64,000 nucleotides of DNA from Hofstenia miamia (Eukaryota > Xenacoelomorpha > Acoela): contig SCFE01000032.1 in assembly GCA_004352715.1 (NCBI GenBank), forward strand, positions 2,282,992 to 2,346,991. The letters are read 5' to 3'. The position numbers and the translations under genes were made by a program. The notes under the pieces were generated by a model. It saw only the letters and a program-made list of their open reading frames with translations. It was not told where the DNA came from and did no database searches. Of this stretch, positions 55,010 through 64,000 are shown in pieces (position 1 is the stretch's first letter; each line of letters opens with the position of its first letter).

Positions 55010-58000
55010 CTAATCAAATCAGACAACAACGAATTCTATCTAACACCTGGATGCAAAAATCTATCAGAAGAATCAGTTCACGACGAATTTAAAACAAACA
55101 TTTCTTTCCCTATAAGTTTGCGCACACAGCCAAAATGTATCACTAAATCTAATATCTTTAATAATGAATGTTCAATTAACATTGCCTCATTGCCTTTAGA
55201 CCTCAGTGATTATGAAACACAAAGCAGTCACAACAAGCTCTCACAGAGCTCATTGCCCAAAAACTTGTAATCAGCAATCAAGTCCACCTGAATCTCCTTG
55301 CAGGACGTCCTCAGGGTCCTTCAGTGGTCGCGATATCATCTCGGAAGTCTCTAGCTGCAGGACGTCCTCAGCTACTGCAAACGAGCAGCAACCAATGACA
55401 TCAACATCAACTGCATACAAATGAGCCGCCGAACCCTCCACTGTGATCCCAGTCAAAAGGCGTATCCTCACTCAAATACCCTCTCTAATGTCATCAACAA
55501 CTAGCAGTTGACAAGACTCCTGTTTCTCAGAGCGTCAAGAAATACTCTCACTAATCAAAGGCAAAACTATTCATCCCTACTGCATTGCATCACGCTGCTG
55601 CCGCTAAGTTACACATCACAACATACCTGAGAAAACACATAATGCATTATCAAACATATTAACAATCAGAGAAAATAAAGTAACTAGTAAAGCCCTTCCA
55701 ACAGTCATTGACAAAGACAAACGTCCTAAAGTGAACACTATTATCTTCTACCCTGACTCATTCCTACTGAAAATCAGCAGAGATTACTATAGAAGCACAG
55801 TGCACATAACATTTGATGACAACATCCATCTCAAAACTGTCTTAAAATTACTAAAAAATAGAAGGCAATGCAAAAGCCTAGAATGCCTTAACATTCACTG
55901 GTCAACACTCAACCTTGTCTAAATCGTCAAAACCCACAAGAAAGAAGATCCTAAACTCTTACAACAAATAAATCTCATCCTCGTAGAAGAGCAATCATAC
56001 TCTATCAATGTAAACTTCTTTTACATCGAGGACTTATCACCTCTACCAGACAACATCCTTGATCTAGAAAGCTACCTGGATTCATTATCTGAAAAACTAC
56101 GCTAGCAAAAACAGCAGTCTAAAAAACGCCTTCAGTCACAAAACTTATATTCATTGACATACTCATGCATCGCTCAATGCCCCAATATCACATTATAACA
56201 GAGCAACGCCTAGCTATCAACGCAATGCTACTAGCACAAAGTATAGAAATAATTGACACCACCTCCCTACCCACCAAAGTTACGAAATTGGAAACACACT
56301 TCACCTTCCAACNNNNNNNNNNNNNNNNNNNNNNNNNNNNNNNNNNNNNNNNNNNNNNNNNNNNNNNNNNNNNNNNNNNNNNNNNNNNNNNNNNNNNNNN
56401 NNNNNNNNNNNNNNNNNNNNNNNNNNNNNNNNNNNNNNNNNNNNNNNNNNNNNNNNNNNNNNNNNNNNNNNNNNNNNNNNNNNNNNNNNNNNNNNNNNNN
56501 NNNNNNNNNNNNNNNNNNNNNNNNNNNNNNNNNNNNNNNNNNNNNNNNNNNNNNNNNNNNNNNNNNNNNNNNNNNNNNNNNNNNNNNNNNNNNNNNNNNN
56601 NNNNNNNNNNNNNNNNNNNNNNNNNNNNNNNNNNNNNNNNNNNNNNNNNNNNNNNNNNNNNNNNNNNNNNNNNNNNNNNNNNNNNNNNNNNNNNNNNNNN
56701 NNNNNNNNNNNNNNNNNNNNNNNNNNNNNNNNNNNNNNNNNNNNNNNNNNNNNNNNNNNNNNNNNNNNNNNNNNNNNNNNNNNNNNNNNNNNNNNNNNNN
56801 NNNNNNNNNNNNNNNNNNNNNNNNNNNNNNNNNNNNNNNNNNNNNNNNNNNNNNNNNNNNNNNNNNNNNNNNNNNNNNNNNNNNNNNNNNNNNNNNNNNN
56901 NNNNNNNNNNNNNNNNNNNNNNNNNNNNNNNNNNNNNNNNNNNNCCCCCCCCCTCTTGTAAATACATGTGGGGAGCCACAGCACAAACGCACTTCATAAA
57001 AACTAATGACATACATGATCCCCTCACCACAGAGATACTGCAACAAAGACTACCACACAGAATGCAGTCATATGTACAACTATGTCGCAATCACAACATA
57101 AAAGAAAAAAACGAGTCACTCTTCCAATATCTACAAACATCTTATCCGGAAATAACATACAGCCTAACGCAGATTACAGAGGAAACAACAAACATTCTTG
57201 GCCACTTCAAACCGATAAAAGTCATTAACATGCTCCCAAAAAACGAACTAACACTGGACCAAGAAGAGCAACTACTAGCAGAATCAACACTACAATTATC
57301 TCCCCGGATTCAACAATTACTAGAAGACATAACATACGAGAAAATCTCTCAAACTGAAATAATTCACACTCCTACATGGGTCCGTGCTGAAGACCAAAAC
57401 CTTCTTATGGATAGAGCAGTGCTAAACAACATAAACCAAATTCAAATCACTCCCATCCACTACTCAGCCACTAAAGTATCAGACGTCAAGCTAATCAAAA
57501 TGAACATGTTCACCAAGTCTTACACAAAAACCGACCTCGAAATATTAATGTCGCCCAACCAACAGGTAGCCTTCAACGTTGAATGCACATCAGGGCGCTT
57601 CCTCATTCCCCGCAAAGTAAAGCAATCCCTAGTAACAACATCACCACTGCAAGTATTAGGAGAAATCGACCACAACTCTCCAGTCACCTTTGGCAATGCA
57701 CAGGTTATGGAAACTACTGGAAACTAGTTACAACTAGAAAAACAAATCGCCACATCGAATGAGTTCTGTGCTCCTCCAAAGATCATCAGCATCCCAGTAA
57801 TCACTCCTTACACAAAGGACAAATCTACCAAACTGATCGAACACAATATACCTTCACATAAACTATATTTCAACTCTGGACAGGTGATAATCAACTTCAA
57901 GAAAACAAATCTCTTTAAGGACGCCGCCACGAAGCTATGGGACAACGACCAAGAATACCAGCTCCTGTTCGGCGCCAAACACCCCCCGGAAGACATCTAC

Positions 58001-58626
58001 AAGAAAGGTCGCCCCATCCGCCAATAAATTGCCAACCTAAAAGAAAAACTTCACAAAAAGAAGCTAAAAAACCTAACTGTATTCGCAGGAAGTCAAGAAA
58101 TCATATGGGCAAACCTCATCAAAGAAAACCTAAAATACTACGATGTCTCTAGATGAGTAGAAATCGTCACAATGATATGCGCTGACATAAACGATCCCGA
58201 CCAAATGTCCGAAGAAATAATACTTCAAAACATTAACTTTCTTTTCAAAAATACCAACTTTCACCAATCTTTGTCATTGATGGTTCAATTCTTTTTCCAG
58301 ACGCTAAGCTGGACACCACGTCAGCCCACACATCAGATATGGATGCCAGAATGACACTTATGATTGCGCTAAAAGGCCAAAAGCTCTATCGAAACTTCTA
58401 TGATATATTCCAACAAAGAATAAATAACCTTCGCCAATCAATCATCATCCCGGCACCAACAACAAGTCTAAAATATATACAATATCACAAATGTATGACT
58501 ACCAAAATCGAAGCAATCGCTTACCTCAGTCGTACCAAAGACATCTCAGAAACAACCTGGGAAGACACCCGCATCTTAAAGCTGCTGGATGACACTCACA
58601 ACCTCATCAGCCAGCCTTCAAAATAA
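55010..58626 (+). pseudogene. Large 3' ORF region, putative SGNH-hydrolase-like modules
   Basis: About 3.6 kb of coding-like sequence (with an N gap at 56313-56944, several stops and a frameshift near 58255) lies between integrase and the 3' LTR. The longest clean part is 57091-57727. No envelope-like signal peptide or membrane segment was seen. Near the end, LKNLTVFAGSQEIIWANL, VEIVTMICADINDPDQMSEE, FVIDGSILFPDAKL and TTSAHTSDM follow the order of SGNH/GDSL blocks (Ser of block I, Asn-Asp of block III, a C-terminal His). An earlier segment (55725-56100) has VNTIIFYPDSFLLK and CLNIHWSTLNLV in similar order. Fold assignment is inference; the region could encode something else. Confidence 0.5.
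56313..56944. other. Assembly gap in the LTR element
   Basis: 632 N within the 3' ORF region, followed by a C homopolymer. The frame on either side cannot be assumed continuous. Confidence 0.95.
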
Positions 58627-58650
58627 ACACCCACATCGATATAGGGTATC

Positions 58651-58662
58651 TTAGGGGAGGGG
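58651..58662 (+). other. Polypurine tract
   Basis: TTAGGGGAGGGG lies immediately before the 3' LTR, in the expected place for the plus-strand primer. Confidence 0.75.
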
Positions 58663-59279
58663 TGTACAATCGGGGCCTTTGTCACTGCAGGGAATTCCCA
58701 TGAACATCATCTCACCACCACTAGGAGTCGCTCATGCTAATTCTCGCCACGTTCCCACGTATACTCAGCTACCCAATCACGTTGTTTAGTGTTTACATTT
58801 TTGTTCTGCCTCAGAAGGTGTATTACGTATTATTATTCTATCTGTATAAATAGCGAACTAGTGTGCGCAAACGGTTCAATACCTAGTTTATTCTTGCTCT
58901 CATATATGCTCTATATTCAGATGGCCATGAGCAGCTAAACTTTCTACGAAGCTGAGGGGGAGTAAGCGGAGTGCATATTCAGACGTAGGACGTCCTCGAC
59001 TGTCTACACAAGCTGCTTAAGCCCGTTTAGTTTTGGGGTTTATTTGATCCAGACTTTCGTGCATTCTAGGTGGCAGCTATGTTGTCTCGCTTTGGCACTA
59101 ATCGCCATGTATTTATATATGTAACTGGAGTTCATATTCACAGTAGTTATTCTAGTCTGTTATACTTGTTTACTACTCTAAATTGTTTATGCCAAAGCAG
59201 TTCTGTAGGATGTTTTACTCAAACGAGAATAGATACTACGCTATCACTATGTTTTTGCTAGAACTATGATGATGCTAGA
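58663..59279 (+). repeat. 3' LTR
   Basis: 617 bp beginning TGTACAATCGGGGCCTTTGT and ending ATGATGATGCTAGA, with TATAAATA at 58854-58861. A short deletion relative to the other LTRs removes the AATAAA signal (GGCTAATAAATTG...GGTTCAAT has become GGTTCAAT), so this copy lacks its own poly(A) signal. Followed directly by (AT)n. Confidence 0.88.
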
Positions 59280-59305
59280 ATATATATATATATATACATA
59301 TATAT

Positions 59306-59346
<41 letters not shown>

Positions 59347-59607
59347 NNNNNNNNNNNNNNNNNNNNNNNNNNNNNNNNNNNNNNNNNNNNNNNNNNNNNN
59401 NNNNNNNNNNNNNNNNNNNNNNNNNNNNNNNNNNNNNNNNNNNNNNNNNNNNNNNNNNNNNNNNNNNNNNNNNNNNNNNNNNNNNNNNNNNNNNNNNNNN
59501 NNNNNNNNNNNNNNNNNNNNNNNNNNNNNNNNNNNNNNNNNNNNNNNNNNNNNNNNNNNNNNNNNNNNNNNNNNNNNNNNNNNNNNNNNNNNNNNNNNNN
59601 NNNNNNN

Positions 59608-59640
<33 letters not shown>
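59280..59640. repeat. (AT)n array with N gap
   Basis: Alternating AT from 59280, N at 59347-59607, AT again to 59639. Open frames in it are artefacts. Confidence 0.9.
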
Positions 59641-59642
<2 letters not shown>

Positions 59643-61025
59643 ATAATCGCAAATGAAACTTTCTTTATCAATGGTGAGTTTTTATTAATAATTTTGATAG
59701 TTTTATATGCGTAGACATGATCCAAGATTCGGAATCTGACTCAACTCCACGCCAAACCCAATTCAATTCTAATTTTAAGGGACTAAATAGATTTAAATCA
59801 CTTGAAGCCATTGTTGGGAAAATATCCGATTTAAATTAAAAAAATCAAAAATATCGGATTTTTTTTATTTAAAGCATGTTTTTTTATTCAAATCGGATTT
59901 TTTTTATCTAAATTTCAATATTACCCAGAACAATCTTCTAAGGTAGTAAATATTAGAAATCTTTTTGATACTGCTATTTTTGAAATACAATAATATAATC
60001 AATTTTAAATAAACTGAAGATAAAAAACATGCAAAACAACATTTCAGAGCATGCCAATTCATTTCAAAATCACGGCAATGACTTCAAAACAATTAGAATA
60101 CACTACTTGTATCGTTTTTAGTGTATTTGATTTAAATCAATAATTGAACTAATAATGTGCTTTGATTTAAATCATGATTTAAATCTGGTGTAATTCAATG
60201 GTTTACATCGACCAACACTGCCTGAAGCAAAAGTATTTCAACTCGCACGGCCCTAATTTGTAGTTAAAGGTATGCATATTTTTATTTTTTTCGTTTGAGC
60301 CTTATTGCAACACTACTTGCATAATATGCAGGAAAAATTATAGAAAAGACACATCCTCGTGCGAAGGGCGTATCCAATATTTCTTATTTAGAGATCTTAC
60401 ACAAAACAGTATATTTGAAATAATTTCCGTGTATCAGTTTCCTTTGCAACTTGCTTTCCACAAACTTACCAGTAAGGCTAATATTGATTTTGATTTTGTT
60501 GTTATCCTATGCATTTCCTGTTTCTCAAATGGATGTCCCTTGTTGGTAACATTGTAATATTGAAATTCAAGTATGTAGGGTAAGTACAGGCCAAGGTAAT
60601 AAAATGTGAGTTGTAGCTCTTGGATGAATTGGGCTAATAATTGAGAAACAGCATGCGTTGCGGAAAGGGACTAGCCAAATAATAACGGACTGCTTCAATC
60701 TTGATCCTATCTCTAAACGACTTTACAAGCGCATGATTGATTCTTCTCTTTTTGAAGTAAATTGGAGATAATATCGAGTATAAAAAATAAAGCCCGGAGG
60801 TATAAACATTTTGGGAGTCCGTTCGGTATCACACAACATCGTTTCTGTATCGGTATGACAATGAAAAATCAATAGTATGTTTGGCATTTATATATTTATA
60901 ATATATATATATATATATNNNNNNNNNNNNNNNNNNNNNNNNNNNNNNNNNNNNNNNNNNNNNNNNNNNNNNNNNNNNNNNNNNNNNNNNNNNNNNNNNN
61001 NNNNNNNNNNNNNTATATATTTATA

Positions 61026-61056
<31 letters not shown>

Positions 61057-62639
61057 ATCAAAATAATAGTGGTAGATATTAATAAGAAGTAATTAGTATG
61101 GTTTTAATTTTTTTACTTTAAAAATGCAAGCTTTGACCTCATAAAATTGACTATATTTACCTAAAAATTCCATTTTTTAAATATTCTTTTTACCCTCTAA
61201 CACTGCAAAGTTTAGTTGTAGTATACTATGGCTATAACAGTTAAATGATATTTTTGGATTCCTCTGTAAAATGGAATTGTTTTGGAAATGTTGAGTTTAT
61301 TGCTTAAAACAGCCATATAGTAATTACAAATATGTGTGTTTTATTAAACATTATCTTCTGAAAAAATCGAATTTTAAGAAGGTCCATAGAACAATTTTAA
61401 TATTTAAATATATAAATAAAGATTATCCAATGGACCTTTCGACCTCGGGCATAAATTGAAAGGATTTAAATTTCATAATTATGACTTTTGGATTGCAAAG
61501 AAATAAATGCATCTTATTCCGAATGGACACACTTTGTAAATCTGATTTTTTAAGGAAAAATCTGTAAATAGGTCGGTTTTGTGAAAGTATTGTCGACAAC
61601 ATTTTTTGCGCTAGTCAGCCATATAATTGCAACTGCATTATTAATAGAATTTTCTTTTTAAGAAATTTTGTAATTTTCCAAACTGCTATATCTTAAGCCT
61701 TCAACAGAAATGGTCCGAGTCTGCATACAGCAAGCATTGACCCTCGGGAATACACACGATGCACATAGCTTCCTTTTAAAGAAAATACTGATAAATGATT
61801 AGACAAGATGCCGTGGTATCGGTATTTTTCGGTATTGTCAAAATACCGCGGTATCGGTATACCGCCTGGCCCTAGTAAGAAATATAGTAGACAATTTTTC
61901 CATGTAATTAATTAGAATGAAGCTGTGAGAAATAGTACTTCAAATTGATCAGAAGAGTGAAACCGAAGGCTGCATTCAGTTGGGAGGGTTGGGCCACTCC
62001 CACTTTGGCCAACCAAGGCTACTAACAGTGGTAACTTAAGAGAGCGCCTGTTGGGTGCTAATAGATCCGTGAAAATAATTTTGAAACAGTATTTACTAAA
62101 ATACAAAGCATTCTAGTAGAGGCCTCGCTCAACTCCTTAATAAATGCAAGATGTTGGATCATAATTACCTATGACACAGCAAAGCTGCCTATCTCATAGG
62201 CCAGACAGAGAGTTTCCTCTCTATATGACTGCCCTTTGAGACGCACCCTAACTGATTCCAGTAGTAGTCTTGATGACAGTGTTTCCACTGCGTCGCCGTC
62301 GGTCTCCACAACACTAGAACAGATAGGCTTCAACGATCGTTACGCCCTCATCTATACAAAGTATACATGGTGGCACCTTCTGTACCCTGGTTTTAACCTC
62401 TGATGTGGGCAAGGGCTTCTTTACACCGACGCGCCCACAGTGCTAGCATTACCCAGGAACTACCGCGAGGAGGTACTCTTTGGGAAGTTTTAGGCAAAAC
62501 CCTTATGGTTCCAACACAGGTCAGCACTCTGCGTGCCAGGGTTCGCCAGAGGTTTCTCAATATCAAACCGGCCAAGCACACTTTTAGGGGTGTGATCCGG
62601 ACCCAGATCTTAGTTCCACTCACTGATTTAGTCTGTCGA
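59641..62639. other. Repeat-rich intergenic, no gene
   Basis: 59820-60200 has clustered GATTTAAATC palindromes (GATTTAAATCATGATTTAAATC-like), typical of short non-autonomous elements. (AT)n with N 60919-61013 at about 60900-61050. 61810-61876 carries GGTATCGGTA/ATACCGCGGTATCGGTATA and ends GCCTGGCCCTA, like a transposon terminus. 62,000 onward is GC-richer; minus and plus frames near 62393-62651 are not recognised. Confidence 0.4.
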
Positions 62640-63330
62640 CTTCTTCAGTAACCCCACTTCAAATTGAATTTCTGATAGAGTTAATTTTTCTGGAAAGAAC
62701 GTTGAATTCGTGTCAGAGTTTATGTACTTAGGCTCGATGATCAGCACTGCTGGGATAGCCATCACTGAAGCAAGAAGCGGTTCAATGGTGCTGTTCGCAA
62801 GATCTTGAGATATCAGCTAGTAGCACGTCAGAGCGGATTTGGCAAAGCACTCTCTTACCTTCTCTTACGAGGTGTTATAGTACCCACTTTGACCTATGCG
62901 TGTGAGACGTACGCAGAAACTCCTAGGGAACTGGAGATGCTTGAGGTCTCCATGAACACCTGTAAAAAGGTATTATGTGGTGTCTTACTCTGAGATAGGT
63001 TAATCAAGGACAAAGTTCACGGACTTATGCCTTTCCAACAAGTGCGCACGCACAATAGTAGTACGTAAGCGCTTAACTTTTGTTAGAGGGATGATGTTGC
63101 ACATTAAAAGCATAACTAGTGATCAGCCCCTTGAGTTAGCAATGGCTAAGGCATCAATAGTTCATAAAGGTAATAGCCACATCATTAGTGCACGCAGAAG
63201 TCAGTCCTGGGGAAAGTGGTTGGTACTTAATGCACAGTGTTTAATGGACGTTACTCTGGGGGAGTCTCAGATATTTTCCACGTTGACTACATCATGCTTA
63301 GGGATAAGAAAGGAAGTGAAGTGATTCACA
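62640..63330 (+). pseudogene. Decayed LINE RT C-terminal region
   Basis: KNVEFVSEFMYLGSMISTAG, then LRGVIVPTLTYACETYAETP, LEVSMNTCKKVLCGVL and DRLIKDKVHG follow the end of many RTE/R1-type ORF2 proteins ('..YLGs.i...G....ei..Ri..ar......vY.tlLYG.EtW......l..fe...lR.ilgi...DrirN'). Further on MMLHIKSITSDQPLELAMAK resembles 'GHvxRMxxdRlpkxal'. Stops and frameshifts throughout; catalytic motifs not found. Confidence 0.55.
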
Positions 63331-64000
63331 AAATTGCAGGTGTGATCAAGGATAACACGGATTAGATCCAATGGAGATTTTCTGGGGCGGTCTTTGCAAC
63401 AGTGCCAAAGCTTACACATGCCAGTACGAGACAGATACGGAGCATGGAGTGTTAGCGCATGTTTTCAGAACAGAAAGCTCTCAATCGTTATGTCAGGGAT
63501 GACCATACGCAGATCTCCAATAGGGAAGCAGATGCTAATTGCTGGAAGTGTATAACAGAGGGCTGTTACAAGTTGTACAAGAGTAAAGGTTGGTATTTAC
63601 GTTAATTAAGATCTGTCACCACAACCTTCTAGAGCATGTAGAGGCAGGCAACGTAGGAAGCTCAAGGGCTTCTACTGTCAATCTGGGGCGTTGATGTGGC
63701 CAAACCTGTATTCAATCCTTTTGAGTTTATGGCGATTTTCTTACCAGGGCTTCTGGACCAGATGTCATCCAGCATCCGAGCTTTAGTATTTAGTAGGAGC
63801 GAGTGATTGGAGCCCCAACCACAGCAATTCGTTGTCAGTGGAACTTGTAAACATTAGAATTGGCAATCGAAAGGGCTGTGGGCCTAAATCGTCCCAAAGA
63901 GTAGCTCCTCGCGGTGATTCCCGGAGAAGCTAACCAGCCATTGTGAAAGGCGAAAGCCGATCCAGAAGGGTGGCGCTGAGCTAACACTCGACGGGCGCGT
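63331..64000. other. GC-richer tail, nothing identified
   Basis: Base composition is less AT-rich than the rest, ending in CTAACACTCGACGGGCGCGT. It may be the continuation of the LINE. No coding sequence could be read with confidence. Confidence 0.35.

Larger units (their letters stand above)
52012..59279 (+). mobile_element. Ty3/gypsy-like LTR retrotransposon, RT-deleted
   Basis: Two LTRs (52012-52410 and 58663-59279) bracket a primer-binding site, gag with a zinc knuckle, aspartic protease, integrase core and a long 3' coding region, ending at a polypurine tract. Between protease and integrase there is no reverse transcriptase or RNase H: the reading passes from one to the other within a few codons near 54174, so about 1.5-2 kb is missing. 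Stops and frameshifts throughout. Both outer ends abut (AT)n. An N gap of 632 bp lies at 56313-56944. Confidence 0.87.

Noticed and set aside
59070-59261. 63-codon frame shared by the 3' LTR and the solo LTR (43320-43682)
   Set aside because: The differences I compared between the two copies change amino acids, so there is no sign of protein-level constraint; shared ancestry of the LTR explains it.
60230-61878. Element bounded by the two GGCCCTA ends
   Set aside because: Both copies point the same way, so they are not inverted ends of one element.

Overview
This is an AT-rich window from an invertebrate animal nuclear genome. It has spliced genes with GT-AG introns, runs of N (several inside (AT)n arrays), and a dense, mixed transposon load: Tc1/mariner, hAT, pogo-like, LTR, non-LTR and Penelope-like elements. 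There are no operons, ribosome binding sites or CRISPR arrays. The clade cannot be fixed from the sequence. A ciliated metazoan is implied by a HYLS1 gene, and three introns of only 42-44 nt are an unusual lineage clue.

Layout. 0-16 kb is decayed transposon sequence: a Tc1 fragment (~0.9 kb), a weak copia-like fragment (~3.5 kb), a non-LTR element on the minus strand (6-8 kb), a complete-ended Tc1/IS630-type element (8.35-9.45 kb), a Penelope-like fragment with a GIY-YIG motif (9.6-10.1 kb), a non-LTR RT (10.4-11.4 kb), a mariner DD34D relic (12.7-13.3 kb), an unrecognised 175-codon ORF preceded by a splice acceptor (13.5-14.1 kb), and a mariner with both terminal repeats (14.8-16.2 kb). 17.1-28.2 kb is one host gene on the minus strand, HYLS1 (centriole/ciliogenesis protein), recovered here as seven phase-compatible exons. 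Its intron 4 holds a dead non-LTR RT and a 4.3-kb hAT element with its own intron and an in-frame 36-bp repeat. 28-36.5 kb has no confident gene but holds a 1000-N gap, a 446-bp-arm foldback repeat, a tRNA-like B-box and a 0.6-kb inverted-repeat element with a TTAGGG-like core.

36.54-43.47 kb is almost free of CpG. Its right part overlaps a chain of (AT)n tracts (40.96-44.22 kb) split by a DNA transposon, a solo LTR and a second LTR-like unit. 47.2-47.9 kb is the 3' end of an R2-superfamily-like LINE with a restriction-like endonuclease motif. 48.2-49.5 kb is an intact, intronless major-facilitator gene of SLC18B1 type, the second host gene. 50.0-50.4 kb is a pogo-like relic. 52.0-59.3 kb is a Ty3/gypsy-like LTR element whose RT and RNase H are deleted and whose 3' part is a ~3.6-kb region of unrecognised ORFs with possible SGNH-hydrolase-like motifs. 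59.3-64 kb is repeats plus a decayed LINE tail.

The points most worth following up are: the SGNH-like 3' region of the LTR element; repeated insertion of unrelated elements into (AT)n; the CpG-free block; the HYLS1 micro-exon structure; and the foldback element with what looks like its own empty site retained in the assembly.
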